64,000 nucleotides of DNA, taken from Methylobacterium sp. J-076. Its GTDB lineage: Bacteria; Pseudomonadota; Alphaproteobacteria; Rhizobiales; Beijerinckiaceae. A program made the translations under genes and the position numbers. Position 1 is the first letter of the stretch; every line of letters begins with the position of its first letter. Shown here in pieces: positions 50,470 through 59,678 of this stretch. The notes under the pieces are model-generated. The model was not told the DNA's origin, made no database searches, and was given only the letters and a program-made list of their open reading frames with translations. The stretch covers positions 372,001 through 436,000 of the forward strand of contig NZ_JAKSXW010000149.1 in NCBI RefSeq assembly GCF_022829405.1, read 5' to 3'.

Positions 50470-51426
50470 TCAGCCCAGTTGCCGGATGGGCGCCCCGGCG
50501 AGCCACGCGTCGAGATCCTCCACCGCCTGGGTGAAGAACCGCGTGTAGTTCGCCCGCGAGACGTAGCCGAGATGCGGCAGGGCGAGCACGTTCGGCAGGC
50601 GCCGGTACGGGCTGTCGGCGGGGAGGGGTTCGGTGTCGAACACGTCGAGCCCGGCCCCGGCGATCCAGCCCTCCTCCAGCGCCCGCAGCAGGGCCGCCTG
50701 ATCCACGAGGCCCGCGCGCGATGTGTTGACGAGATAGGCGCCCGGCCGCATGCGCTGCAGCTCCGCCTCGCCGAGAATGCCCTTGCTCCGCTCGCTCAGG
50801 ACGAGGTGCAGGGTCAGGAAGTCCGACTCTTCGCACAGGGACTCCTTGGAGGGTGCGAGCGTGACGCCGGCCTCCGCCGCCTGCGACGGCGTCAGGTTCC
50901 GGCTCCAGGCCATGACATCCATCCCGAAGGCACGCCCGATCTGCGCGACCCGCGCGCCGATCTTGCCGAGGCCGAGGATGCCCAGCGTCGCGCCGGACAG
51001 GTCGGCGCCGATGGTGCTCTGCCAGGGGCCGTTGGCCCGCAGGTTGGCGGTCTCCGCGGGCAGGTGCCGGGCGAGGCCGAGGATCAGCGCCCACGTCAGC
51101 TCCGTCGGCGGCGTCGGACTCGACTCGGTGCCGCAGACGGTGATGCCCCGCGCCCTCGCCGCGGCGAGGTCGATGGCGGCGTTGCGCATGCCGCTGGTGA
51201 CGAGGAGCTTCAGCTTCGGCAGCCGTTCGAGCAGGGCCGCCGGAAACGGCGTGCGTTCGCGCATGATGACGAGGATCTCGGCATCCCGCAGCCGTGCCAC
51301 GAGGGCGTCCCGGTCCGCGATGTGCTCCGTCACCGTCGAGACGGCGACGCGGTCGGCCAAACGGTCCCATCCCGCGAGGCCGAGGGCGGCATTCTGGTAG
51401 TCGTCGAGGATCAGGCAGGTCTTCAT
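50470..51426 (-). CDS. D-isomer-specific 2-hydroxyacid dehydrogenase family protein
   Basis: 318 residues. Catalytic set of the family: substrate Arg in LVTSGMRNAAIDLAAAR, NAD-binding GILGLGKIGARVAQIGRAFG, the later Arg in YLVNTSRAGLVDQAALLRA, Glu in LDVFDTEPLPADS, and a general-base His in VLALPHLGYVSRANYTRF. It interconverts a D-2-hydroxyacid and its keto acid with NAD(P)H. It is convergent with the OppC gene and divergent from the second dctP gene. Confidence 0.92.
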   Translation of the reverse strand: MKTCLILDDYQNAALGLAGWDRLADRVAVSTVTEHIADRDALVARLRDAEILVIMRERTPFPAALLERLPKLKLLVTSGMRNAAIDLAAARARGITVCGTESSPTPPTELTWALILGLARHLPAETANLRANGPWQSTIGADLSGATLGILGLGKIGARVAQIGRAFGMDVMAWSRNLTPSQAAEAGVTLAPSKESLCEESDFLTLHLVLSERSKGILGEAELQRMRPGAYLVNTSRAGLVDQAALLRALEEGWIAGAGLDVFDTEPLPADSPYRRLPNVLALPHLGYVSRANYTRFFTQAVEDLDAWLAGAPIRQLG

Positions 51427-51641
51427 GGGGCTCTCAGGCGGCCTGGGGCTCACGCCGATCGTGGCGTCTGCCGCCACGCCTGACAACGCCCCCTTCGCCC
51501 CATCCCCCAACCGCCCCCTCCTCCATTGACACGACCTTGGCCGCGGCTATCGATGGCGGTGCATACAAAATCCGTGGGGTGCACCCGCGGGCCACGAGGA
51601 AATGCCGGGCTTTCGAGGCCCTGACTGGGAAGGCGTACGCC

Positions 51642-52658
51642 ATGCTTGTCACCCGCCGCCGTTTGCTGTCGGCCGGTTCCACCGCCGTGCTCGCCGGGGT
51701 CGCCGCACCCCATGTGGCCCGGGCCCAGCGGGCCGAGTTCACCTACAAATACGCGAACAACCTGCCCGACACGCACCCGATGAACGTGCGGGCCCGGGAG
51801 ATGGCCGACGCCCTGCGCACCGAGAGCGGCGGGCGCTTTGACCTGAAGATCTTCCCCACCAGCCAGCTCGGGTCGGACACCGACACGTTGAGCCAGCTCC
51901 GCAATGGCGGCGTCGAATTCTTCACGCTGTCGCCGCTCATCCTCTCGACGCTGGTGCCCAACGCCTCGATCAACGGCATCGGCTACGCCTTCTCCGACTA
52001 CGACAAGGTCTGGGCGGCGATGGACGGGGAGCTCGGCGCCTGGGTGCGCGGGCACATCGCCAAGGCGAACCTCATCGCCATGGAGAAGATCTGGGACAAC
52101 GGCTACCGCCAGACCACCTCCTCCACCAAGCCGATCACGGCGCCGGACGACCTCAGGAACTTCAAGATCCGTGTCCCGCCGTCGCCGCTCTGGACCTCGA
52201 TGTTCAAGGCGTTCGATGCGGCGCCGACCTCGATCAACCTGAACGAGACCTACTCGGCCCTGCAGACCAAGATCGTCGAGGGGCAGGAGAATCCGCTCGC
52301 GGTCATCTCCACCACCAAGTTCTACGAGGTGCAGAAGTACTGCTCCCTCACGAACCACATGTGGGACGGCTACTGGTTCCTGGCGAACCGCCGGGCCTTC
52401 GAGAAGCTGCCCCCGGACCTGCGGGAGATGGTGGCCAAGCACATCAACGCCGCCGGCATGAAGGAGCGCGAGGACGTCGCCAAGCTCAACGCCAACCTTC
52501 AGGACGAGCTGACCAAGAACGGCCTCGCCTTCAACAAGCCCGACCCGGCCCCCTTCCGCGACAAGCTGCGCAAGGCCGGGTTCTACACCGAGTGGAAGGG
52601 CCGCTACGGCGAGGAGGGGTGGTCGATCCTCGAGAAGTACACCGGGAAGCTCGCCTGA
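51642..52658 (+). CDS. dctP: Second TRAP transporter substrate-binding protein (DctP family)
   Basis: 338 residues with a signal peptide (RRRLLSAGSTAVLAGVAAPH, cleaved near ARAQ). A close relative of the dctP product at 42177, with the same landmarks: EFTYKYANNLPDTHPMNVRA, FPTSQLGSDTDTLSQLRNGG, FKIRVPPSPLWTSMFKAFDA. It has no DctQ/DctM partner in the window and is coupled directly to an acyl-CoA ligase gene (TGATG). Two paralogous binding proteins may share a permease encoded elsewhere. Confidence 0.93.
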   Translation: MLVTRRRLLSAGSTAVLAGVAAPHVARAQRAEFTYKYANNLPDTHPMNVRAREMADALRTESGGRFDLKIFPTSQLGSDTDTLSQLRNGGVEFFTLSPLILSTLVPNASINGIGYAFSDYDKVWAAMDGELGAWVRGHIAKANLIAMEKIWDNGYRQTTSSTKPITAPDDLRNFKIRVPPSPLWTSMFKAFDAAPTSINLNETYSALQTKIVEGQENPLAVISTTKFYEVQKYCSLTNHMWDGYWFLANRRAFEKLPPDLREMVAKHINAAGMKEREDVAKLNANLQDELTKNGLAFNKPDPAPFRDKLRKAGFYTEWKGRYGEEGWSILEKYTGKLA

Positions 52659-54277
52659 TGCAGGCGGACGCGCCGCGCGGAGGGGTCGCCCCCTGCACGC
52701 GGCGGGCGATGAACCTCGCCCACTTCCTGCGCAGGAACGGCCGCCGCCTGCGCGACGGCACCGGCCTCGCGCAGGGCGGGCGGCGATGGAGCTGGGCCGC
52801 ACTGGATGCCCGCGTCGATGCGATGGCGGCGGCGCTCGCCGCCCGCGGGGTGGCGAAGGGAGATCGGGTGCTGGTGCAGTCCCGGAACTGCCACCAGCTC
52901 TTCGAGTCGATGTTCGTCTGCTTCCGCCTCGGCGCGGTCTGGGTCCCGGCGAATTACCGCCAGACTCCGGCAGAGGTCGCCTACCTCGGCGGGGCGAGCG
53001 GCGCCCGGGCGCTGATCTGCGGGAGCGCCTTTCCCGGCCACGCCGCCGCCATCCGCGCCGGGTGCCCCGGCCTCGACGTGGTGATCGAGATCGGGGGAGC
53101 CGCGTTCGGCGAGGATTACGACGCCCTCGTCGCGACCCATATGGGACAGGCGGCGCCGACCGCCGATGTCGAGCACGACGACCCGTGCTGGTTCTTCTTC
53201 ACCTCCGGCACCACCGGGCGCCCGAAGGCGGCGGTGTTGACCCATGGGCAGATGGCCTTCGTCGTCACCAACCACCTCTGCGACCTGATGCCGGGTACCC
53301 GCGAGGGTGACACCTCCCTCGTCGTGGCCCCCCTCTCGCACGGGGCGGGCATCCACCAGCTCGCGCAGGTCGCGGCCGGGGCCACGACGGTGCTGACGGC
53401 GGGCGACCGGCTCGACCCGCGGGAGGTCTGGGCGCTGGTGGAGGAATGGCGGATCGCCAACATGTTCACGGTGCCCACCATCGTGAAGCTCCTCATCGAA
53501 CACCCCGCCCTGGGGCACCACGACCACACCAGCCTGCGCCACGTCATCTATGCCGGCGCACCCATGTACCGGGAGGACCAGAAGCGGGCGCTGACGGCGC
53601 TCGGGCCCGTGCTGGTGCAGTATTTCGGCCTCGGCGAGGTCACCGGCAACATCACCGTCCTGCCGCCGCATCTCCATGCCGCCGAGGACGGACCGGGGGT
53701 GAGGGCCGGCACCTGCGGGTTCGAGCGCACCGGAATGCAGGTCGATATCCAGGATGGGGAGGGGCGCTCCCTCGCCGCGGGGGAGACGGGCGAGATCTGC
53801 GTCTGCGGCCCGGCCGTGTTCGCGGGCTACTACGACAACCCGAAGGCCAATGCCGAAGCCTTCCGCAACGGCTGGTTCCGCACGGGCGACCTCGGCCACC
53901 TCGACGGCGAGGGCTTCCTGTTCATCACCGGCCGCGCGTCGGACATGTACATCTCCGGCGGCTCGAACGTGTATCCGCGGGAGACGGAAGAGAAGCTCCT
54001 GACCCACCCCGCCATCGCCGAGGCGGCGATCCTCGGCGTGCCCGATCCGACCTGGGGCGAGGTCGGCGTGGCGGTCTGCGTGCTGCGGCCGGGACAGGCG
54101 GTCGGGGAGGGCGAACTGCTGGCGTGGCTCTCGGGCGAGGTGGCCCGCTACAAGCTCCCGAAGCGAGTCTTCTTCTGGGACGAGCTGCCGAAATCGGGTT
54201 ACGGCAAGGTCACCAAGCGGGCGATTCGCGACGGTCTGGAAGAACGGGGCCACCTGCCCCTCGACGGGGAACAATAG
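52658..54277 (+). CDS. Acyl-CoA synthetase (AMP-forming, class I adenylate-forming)
   Basis: 539 residues from the ATG overlapping the dctP stop; the ATG at 52709 (MNLAHFLRRNGRRLRDG) is a likely alternative, because homologues begin there. P-loop FFFTSGTTGRPKAAVLTHG, A5 motif VQYFGLGEVTGN, A7 motif WFRTGDLGHLDGEGFLFITG, A8 RASDMYISGGSNVYPRETEE and the C-terminal catalytic Lys in PKSGYGKVTKRAIR are all intact. It would activate a carboxylic acid brought in by the neighbouring transport system to its CoA ester. Confidence 0.93.
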   Translation: MQADAPRGGVAPCTRRAMNLAHFLRRNGRRLRDGTGLAQGGRRWSWAALDARVDAMAAALAARGVAKGDRVLVQSRNCHQLFESMFVCFRLGAVWVPANYRQTPAEVAYLGGASGARALICGSAFPGHAAAIRAGCPGLDVVIEIGGAAFGEDYDALVATHMGQAAPTADVEHDDPCWFFFTSGTTGRPKAAVLTHGQMAFVVTNHLCDLMPGTREGDTSLVVAPLSHGAGIHQLAQVAAGATTVLTAGDRLDPREVWALVEEWRIANMFTVPTIVKLLIEHPALGHHDHTSLRHVIYAGAPMYREDQKRALTALGPVLVQYFGLGEVTGNITVLPPHLHAAEDGPGVRAGTCGFERTGMQVDIQDGEGRSLAAGETGEICVCGPAVFAGYYDNPKANAEAFRNGWFRTGDLGHLDGEGFLFITGRASDMYISGGSNVYPRETEEKLLTHPAIAEAAILGVPDPTWGEVGVAVCVLRPGQAVGEGELLAWLSGEVARYKLPKRVFFWDELPKSGYGKVTKRAIRDGLEERGHLPLDGEQ

Positions 54278-54296
54278 GGGGCCGGCAGGACCCGCG

Positions 54297-54330
54297 TCGT
54301 CATCGCGAGCCGAGCGAAGCGACCACGGGA
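54297..54330. repeat. Half of a palindromic intergenic repeat
   Basis: TCGTCATCGCGAGCCGAGCG followed by AAGCGACCACGGGA matches one arm of the repeat family (ATTGCGAGCGAAGCGAAGC). The second arm is not recognisable, so this is a decayed or half copy between the ligase and FAH-family genes. Confidence 0.6.
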
Positions 54331-54372
54331 GAGCGACTGCCGGGCTCGCGCAAGACGGGATATCCTGGTGCG

Positions 54373-55566
54373 ATGGATTCATTGAGGCTCTCCGCCGCGC
54401 ACATCCTCCCGGCCGATGGCTGCGACGGCGCCCTCGTCGGCCGGATCTGGCGGCCTGAGCACGACGGGCCGAGCGTCGTCGCCCTGCGGGATGGGCCGGA
54501 CGGGGCGGCGCGGGTGATCGACATCACCGCCGCCCACCTCACCGTGAGCGACCTCTGCGAGGCGGAGGATCCCGCCGCGGCCCTCCGCGCGGCCGCGGGC
54601 GAGGATTGCGGCCCCCTCGACGCGATCCTCGCCAACACCCCGCCGGACGGGCGCGATCCGTCCCGGCCCTGGCTGCTGGCGCCCTTCGATCTCCAGACCG
54701 TGAAGGCGGCTGGCGTGACCTTCGCCGCGTCGATGCTGGAGCGGGTGATCGAGGAGCGGGCGCGGGGGGACCTCCTGGCCGCCGCCGCGATCCGGGCCGA
54801 GGTGGGACGGCTGGTCGGGGACGATTTGCGCCGCCTGAAACCGGGCTCGCCCGAGGCCATGGCGCTGAAGGCGGTGCTGGTGGCGCAGGGCGCCTGGAGC
54901 CAGTACCTCGAAGTCGGGATCGGCCCGGACGCCGAGATCTTCACCAAGGCCCAGCCGATGTCGGCCGTGGGCTGCGGCGCGGATGCCGGGCTGCACCCGG
55001 AGTCCCAATGGAACAATCCCGAGCCCGAGATCGCCCTGGCGGTCAACGCCCGTCAGCGGATCGTCGGCGCCTCCCTCGCCAACGACGTGAACCTGCGGGA
55101 TTTCGAGGGGCGCTCGGCCCTTCTCCTGGGGAAGGCGAAGGACAACAACGCCTCCTGCGCGCTGGGCCCGTTCCTTCGCCTGTTCGACCGGACCTTCTCC
55201 CTCGACACGGTGCGGCGGACCACCGTGTCCCTGGAGGTGACGGGGGCGGACGGCTTCCGCCTCGACGGCACCTCGGCGCTCGCCGACATCAGCCGCGATC
55301 CCGAGGATCTGGTGGAAGCGATGATGGGCCGGTCCCACCGCTACCCGGACGGGGCGGTGCTCCTGCTCGGCACGATGTTCGCCCCGGTGAAGGACCGGCA
55401 CGGGCCGGGCCTCGGCTTCACCCATGCCGAGGGCGACCGCGTGACCGTGGCGAGCCCGGAGCTGGGGCGGCTCGTCAACCGCATGCGCCCCTGCGACGCC
55501 TGCGAGCCCTGGACGTTCGGGGCCGGCGCCCTGATGCGCAACCTCGCCCGGCGCGGGTTGCTGTGA
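54373..55566 (+). CDS. Fumarylacetoacetate hydrolase (FAH)-family protein
   Basis: 397 residues. The C-terminal FAH domain carries the metal-binding Glu pair region (HPESQWNNPEPEIALAVNAR) and VGASLANDVNLRDFEGRSAL, NNASCALGPFLRLFDRTFSL. The N-terminal ~120 residues are an extra domain seen in the sugar-acid branch (arabonate-dehydratase-like or 2-keto-3-deoxy-acid dehydratase-like) of the family. It would act on a dioxo or keto-deoxy sugar acid. Confidence 0.88.
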   Translation: MDSLRLSAAHILPADGCDGALVGRIWRPEHDGPSVVALRDGPDGAARVIDITAAHLTVSDLCEAEDPAAALRAAAGEDCGPLDAILANTPPDGRDPSRPWLLAPFDLQTVKAAGVTFAASMLERVIEERARGDLLAAAAIRAEVGRLVGDDLRRLKPGSPEAMALKAVLVAQGAWSQYLEVGIGPDAEIFTKAQPMSAVGCGADAGLHPESQWNNPEPEIALAVNARQRIVGASLANDVNLRDFEGRSALLLGKAKDNNASCALGPFLRLFDRTFSLDTVRRTTVSLEVTGADGFRLDGTSALADISRDPEDLVEAMMGRSHRYPDGAVLLLGTMFAPVKDRHGPGLGFTHAEGDRVTVASPELGRLVNRMRPCDACEPWTFGAGALMRNLARRGLL

Positions 55567-55600
55567 CAGCCCCACGGCGAGAGTGTTACTTCGAGCGGCC

Positions 55601-56971
55601 ATGATCCCCACGCACGCCCTCCTCGACCGACTCGCCGCCATTGTCGGCCCCTCAGGCCTCGTGACGGGCGACGAGCTTCGCAGCCGCCCGGCGGCCTGGA
55701 CGCGCCCGACCGAGCCCTGCGCCGCCCTCGCCCTGGTGCGCCCCCGCGACACGGCCGAGACCAGCCACGTCATGGCGGCCTGCGCCGAAGCGGGCGTCGC
55801 CATCGTCCCGCGGGGCGGCGCGACGGGCCTCGTGGACGGCATCCTCTGCGCCCCCGAACAGGTCACCCTCTCGACCGAGCGGATGACCGCGATCGAGCCC
55901 GTCGACCCCCTGGCCATGACGATGGTGGCCGGCAGCGGCGCCACCGTGGAGGCGGTGCAGAACGCCGCCCGGGCGGCGCAGCTGTTCTTCCCCCTCGACT
56001 TGGGCGCGCGGGGCTCGGCGACGGTGGGCGGGACGATCTCGACCAATGCCGGCGGCCTGCGCGTGCTGCGCTACGGCATGATGCGCGAGATGGTGCTCGG
56101 CCTCGAAGCCGTGCTGGCGGACGGGACCGTGGTGTCCTCCATGCGCCCGCTCATCAAGAACAACACCGGGCTCGACCTGAAGCAGCTCTTCCTGGGCACC
56201 GAGGGCACGCTCGGCATCGTCACCCGGGCGGTCCTGCGCCTGCGGCCCGAGCCGGCGGGCTATGTCACGGCCCTCGTCGCCTGCCCCGGCGTGGATGACG
56301 GTGCCCGGCTGCTCCGCGCCGCGCAATCGGCGTTCCAGGGGCGGGTGTCGTCGTTCGAGGGCCTGTGGCCCGCCTTCTACCGGCTGATGACCAAGCCCGG
56401 CCGGGCCACGCCGCCCCTGGGGGCGGACTACCCGTTCTACGCGATCATCGAAATCGAATGCGTGCCGGAGGAGACGGACCGCTTCGTGGACCTCCTCGAC
56501 CGGCTGATGGGGGAGGGCACGGTGCTCGATGCCGCCCTCGCCTCGTCCGAGGAGCAGCGGCAGGCCATGTGGCGTATCCGCGACCGGGTGGAGAATATGA
56601 ACGCCGACGGGATCGAGCGCGCCTTCGACGTCAGCGTCCCCCTCGACCGGATGGACGGCTACGTCCGCACGGCGCTGGCCCGGATGGAGGCGATCCCCGG
56701 TTGCCGGGCCGTGGTCTACGGCCATATCGGCGACAACAACCTCCACTGGAACACCACCGACCTCGCCGGGGACGGGAACGCGGCCATCGACGCCGCGATC
56801 TACGAGCCCCTGGCCGCGCTGAACGGTTCGGTGTCGGCCGAGCACGGGATCGGGCTGATGAAGCGGGACAAGCTCAAGCTCTCCCGCTCGCCGGAGGAAA
56901 TCGCCACCATGCGGCTCGTCAAACGCGCCCTGGACCCCGACAACAGGCTGAACCCCGGCAAGGTCTTCTAG
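55601..56971 (+). CDS. FAD-linked oxidase, GlcD/D-lactate dehydrogenase type
   Basis: 456 residues. PCMH-type FAD domain (IVPRGGATGLVDGILCAPEQ, GATVEAVQNAARAAQLFFPL, TVGGTISTNAGGLRVLRYGM, LIKNNTGLDLKQLFLGTEGT) and a C-terminal domain with the substrate-binding CRAVVYGHIGDNNLHWNTTD and VSAEHGIGLMKRDKL. Such enzymes oxidise D-2-hydroxyacids such as glycolate, D-lactate and D-2-hydroxyglutarate without pyridine nucleotide. It directly follows the FAH-family gene. Confidence 0.93.
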   Translation: MIPTHALLDRLAAIVGPSGLVTGDELRSRPAAWTRPTEPCAALALVRPRDTAETSHVMAACAEAGVAIVPRGGATGLVDGILCAPEQVTLSTERMTAIEPVDPLAMTMVAGSGATVEAVQNAARAAQLFFPLDLGARGSATVGGTISTNAGGLRVLRYGMMREMVLGLEAVLADGTVVSSMRPLIKNNTGLDLKQLFLGTEGTLGIVTRAVLRLRPEPAGYVTALVACPGVDDGARLLRAAQSAFQGRVSSFEGLWPAFYRLMTKPGRATPPLGADYPFYAIIEIECVPEETDRFVDLLDRLMGEGTVLDAALASSEEQRQAMWRIRDRVENMNADGIERAFDVSVPLDRMDGYVRTALARMEAIPGCRAVVYGHIGDNNLHWNTTDLAGDGNAAIDAAIYEPLAALNGSVSAEHGIGLMKRDKLKLSRSPEEIATMRLVKRALDPDNRLNPGKVF

Positions 56972-56983
56972 GAACCCTCCGCG

Positions 56984-57289
56984 ATGGCGAAAGCGCCTGC
57001 CGTCCAGCCCGTCGCGCGCCTCGCCGTGCGCCTGACGCCCCGCGGCGGCCGGGACGCCATCGACGGCTGGATCCGCGACGCGGACGGGGCACCCTGCCTC
57101 AAGGTCCGCGTATCCTCGCCCCCGGTGGAGGGGGCGGCGAACGAGGCGCTGGAACGGCTGATCGCCGCGACGCTCAAGGTGCCGGCGAGCGCGGTGCGGA
57201 TCGTCGCCGGCCATCAGGCACGGGTGAAACGCCTGGAGATCGCCGGGGCGGACGCGGCGGATCTGGCGCGGGTGCTCGGAACGCCGTGA
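56984..57289 (+). CDS. DUF167/YggU-family protein
   Basis: 101 residues, 12 bases after the oxidase. Complete YggU fold: RLAVRLTPRGGRDAIDGWIR, CLKVRVSSPPVEGAANEALE, RLIAATLKVPASAVRIVAGH and ARVKRLEIAG. A conserved but functionally unassigned bacterial protein. It is the last gene of the plus-strand block. Confidence 0.92.
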   Translation: MAKAPAVQPVARLAVRLTPRGGRDAIDGWIRDADGAPCLKVRVSSPPVEGAANEALERLIAATLKVPASAVRIVAGHQARVKRLEIAGADAADLARVLGTP

Positions 57290-57707
57290 TCGGCGCACGC
57301 CGCCGGTATCGCGGGCGGCACATTCCGGGGGGCGCCTGGCCCTGAAACGTCCCGCTCCCCTGGGTCGCTTCGCTGCGCTCGCGATGACGGAGAGGGGGTC
57401 AACGCGGGCGCCGCCGATCACGCACCGCCGTCTTTGCGAGCGAAGCGAAGCAATCCAGGGACGCGCCACACCCCAAACCTCTCGCTGACCCTGGGTCGCG
57501 TCGCTGCGCTCGCGATGACGGTGAGGGGGCCAACGCGGACGCCGCCACTCACGCACCGCCGTCTTTGCGAGCGAAGCGAAGCAATCCAGGGACGCGCCAC
57601 GCACTCAAATCTCCCGCTTCCCTGGGTCGCTTCGCTGCGCTCGCGATGACGGCGAAGGGGTCAACGCGGGCGCCGCCCACCCCTCACCGCCACCCATGCC
57701 GCGCCGC
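57290..57707. repeat. Tandem array of palindromic repeats, 131-bp period
   Basis: CTGGGTCGC at 57360, 57491 and 57622 and TCTTTGCGAGCGAAGCGAAG at 57431 and 57562 show an exact 131-base period, about 2.2 units. Each unit contains both arms of the family (GCGAGCGAAGCGAAGC and GCTTCGCTGCGCTCGC-type) and the phrase CAATCCAGGGACGCGCCAC. This noncoding stretch separates the convergent FAD/YggU and BKACE genes. Transcripts from either side would fold strongly, so it may also act as a terminator. Confidence 0.8.
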
Positions 57708-58637
57708 TCAGAAATCCACCTGATCGCCGCCCTTCAGCGACAGCATCTCCCGCGCCTCGTCCGGGGTCGCGATCGAGAGGCCCAGGCCCTCGATGATGCT
57801 GCGCACCCGGCGGACCTGGGCGGCGTTGGTCTCGGCGAGCTTGCCGGGGCCGTCCCAGAGGCTGTCCTCCAGGCCGACGCGGACGTTGCCGCCCATCGCC
57901 GCCGCCATCGCGGCAATGTTCATCTGGTTGCGGCCCGCACCCAGCACCGACCAGCGGTACTGGTCCCCGAACAGCCGGTCGGCGGTGCGCTTCATGTGCA
58001 TCACGTCGTCCGGATGCGCGCCGATACCGCCCTGGAGGCCGAACACGGTCTGGATGAACAGCGGCGCCTTCACCAAACCCCGGTCGAAAAAGTACTTCAG
58101 GTTGTAGAGATGGGCCGTGTCATAGCATTCGAACTCGAACCGCGTCCCGTTCGGGCCGCAGGTGGTGAGGATGTGCTCGATCTGGCCGAAGGAGTTGCGG
58201 AAGATGATGTCCTTGTTGCCGAGGTAGTCCCGCTCCCACTGGTGCTTGAGGTCGGTGAAGCGGTCGAGCATGCCGAACAGGCCGAAATTCATCGAGCCGA
58301 GGTTCAGCGATGCGACTTCGGGCTTGAAGGTCGCGGCCGGGCGGACGCGCTCCTCGATGGACATGGTCGGCGCGCCGCCGGTGGTGAGGTTCACCACGCA
58401 GTTCGAGCGCTGCTTGATCACCGGCAGGAACTTCGCGAACGCCTCCGGGCTCTGGTCCGGCCGCCCGTCCCGAGGGTCGCGGGCGTGGAGGTGGACGATG
58501 GCCGCCCCCGCCTCGGCGGCGCCGATGGCGGCGTCGGCGATCTCCTCGGGTGAGACCGGCAGGTACGGGGACATGCTGGGCGTGTGGATCGCCCCCGTCA
58601 CCGCGCAGGTGATGATGACTTTGCGTTGCGTCGCCAT
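57708..58637 (-). CDS. Beta-keto acid cleavage enzyme (BKACE, DUF849)
   Basis: 309 residues. BKACE hallmarks: VIITCAVTGAIHTPSMSPYL, AGAAIVHLHARDPRDGRPDQ with the zinc-binding His pair, CVVNLTTGGAPTMSIEER, EVASLNLGSMNFG, and GGNVRVGLEDSLWDGPGKLA. The family cleaves a beta-keto acid with acetyl-CoA to acetoacetate and a new acyl-CoA; substrates include 3-dehydrocarnitine and beta-ketoadipate-like acids. It follows the dehydrogenase gene by 2 bases on the same strand, so that enzyme most likely supplies its beta-keto acid. Confidence 0.92.
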   Translation of the reverse strand: MATQRKVIITCAVTGAIHTPSMSPYLPVSPEEIADAAIGAAEAGAAIVHLHARDPRDGRPDQSPEAFAKFLPVIKQRSNCVVNLTTGGAPTMSIEERVRPAATFKPEVASLNLGSMNFGLFGMLDRFTDLKHQWERDYLGNKDIIFRNSFGQIEHILTTCGPNGTRFEFECYDTAHLYNLKYFFDRGLVKAPLFIQTVFGLQGGIGAHPDDVMHMKRTADRLFGDQYRWSVLGAGRNQMNIAAMAAAMGGNVRVGLEDSLWDGPGKLAETNAAQVRRVRSIIEGLGLSIATPDEAREMLSLKGGDQVDF

Positions 58638-58639
58638 GC

Positions 58640-59563
58640 TCAATCCTTCTGGTCGTTCTTGTGGGCGCGCAGCGCCGCGAGGCGCCGGTCCCGCCGCTGC
58701 ATCCGCGCGGGGAGGTCGGCGGGGGCCTGCCATTGCTGCAGGATCGCATCCACCGCCTCCGCCTCGTACACGGAGGGCGGCGGCGGCGCGGCGGCGAGGC
58801 GCTTGTAGAAGCCGGTGTAGCGCGCACAGTAATCGGCGATACCGCCGGGCGCATTGAGTTCGATGGTCTCGAACGGGCCCATGAAGCTCCAGCGCAGGCC
58901 GAGCCCGTCCGCCACCGTGCGGTCGAGATCCTGGGGCGTCACGTAACCCTCGGCGGCGAGACGGAACGCCTCGGCCAGGAGCGCCCCCTGAAGCCGGTTG
59001 AGGATGAAGCCCTCGACCTCCTTCAGCACGGTGACCGGCACTTGGCCGATGGCCTCGTAGACCGCCCGGGCGCGGGTGAGCGCGGCCTCGTCCGTCCAGG
59101 GGGCCCCGGAGATCTCCACCAGGGGAATCAGGTGCGGCGGGTTCACCGGATGGCCGATCAGGCACCGTCCGCGGCCGGGCAACGCCTCCGTGAACAGCGA
59201 GCAGCGGATCGCGGAGGACGAGGAGGCGATCACCGTCCCAGGCGGGGCGTGGGCGTCCAGCTCGGCGAAGAGGGCGCGCTTCACGTCCTCCCGCTCCGGG
59301 CCGTTCTCCTGCACGAAGGTGCAACCGGCCAGGGCGTCGGCGAGCCCCCCCACGGCGCGGATGCGCTGCGCGGCGCCTTCGGGATCGTCGCAGAGGCCGT
59401 GGGCGGCGAGCGTCCGCAACCCCTCGGCGCAGAGGGGCACGGCCGCCGCCGCGACACCGTCGGCGGGGTCGAACAGGCGGGTGTCCCAGCCTGCCCGGGC
59501 GAAGATCATGGCCCAGGCCCGGCCGATCAGGCCGGAGCCGACGATGGCTACGGATTCGGTCAT
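58640..59563 (-). CDS. 3-hydroxyacid dehydrogenase, lambda-crystallin/L-gulonate dehydrogenase-like
   Basis: 307 residues. NAD-binding start VAIVGSGLIGRAWAMIFARA, then FVQENGPEREDVKRALFAEL, SSSSAIRCSLFTEALPGRGR, catalytic His in CLIGHPVNPPHLIPLVEI, VLKEVEGFILNRLQGALLAE and WSFMGPFETIELNAPGG. These match the CRYL1 (L-gulonate 3-dehydrogenase) branch closely and resemble L-carnitine dehydrogenases. It should oxidise a 3-hydroxyacid to a 3-keto acid for the BKACE. No thioesterase domain is fused, unlike some carnitine dehydrogenases. Confidence 0.9.
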   Translation of the reverse strand: MTESVAIVGSGLIGRAWAMIFARAGWDTRLFDPADGVAAAAVPLCAEGLRTLAAHGLCDDPEGAAQRIRAVGGLADALAGCTFVQENGPEREDVKRALFAELDAHAPPGTVIASSSSAIRCSLFTEALPGRGRCLIGHPVNPPHLIPLVEISGAPWTDEAALTRARAVYEAIGQVPVTVLKEVEGFILNRLQGALLAEAFRLAAEGYVTPQDLDRTVADGLGLRWSFMGPFETIELNAPGGIADYCARYTGFYKRLAAAPPPPSVYEAEAVDAILQQWQAPADLPARMQRRDRRLAALRAHKNDQKD

Positions 59564-59630
59564 GGCGTACTCCGCTTCACCGCGTTTCCTCCGCGCGGAC
59601 GGCACGGTCGCGCCGTCCGAAAGCCCCCGA

Positions 59631-59662
59631 CCGTCATTGCGAGCGCAGCGAAGCAATGACGG
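59631..59662. repeat. Compact copy of the palindromic intergenic repeat
   Basis: CCGTCATTGC ... GCAATGACGG form a perfect 10-bp inverted repeat around GAGCGCAGCGAA. It lies in the 115-base gap between the fused ABC gene and the dehydrogenase on the minus strand and may weaken expression of the downstream pair. Confidence 0.75.
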
Positions 59663-59678
59663 CGGTTGTCGGGAAACA

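Noticed and set aside
52604-54382. 592-codon minus-strand open frame opposite the acyl-CoA synthetase gene
   Set aside because: The plus strand carries all adenylate-forming motifs; the antisense frame has none.
57290-57707. CRISPR array
   Set aside because: The repeats have a 131-base period with internal palindromes and only about two units; no constant spacer-repeat pattern and no cas genes.
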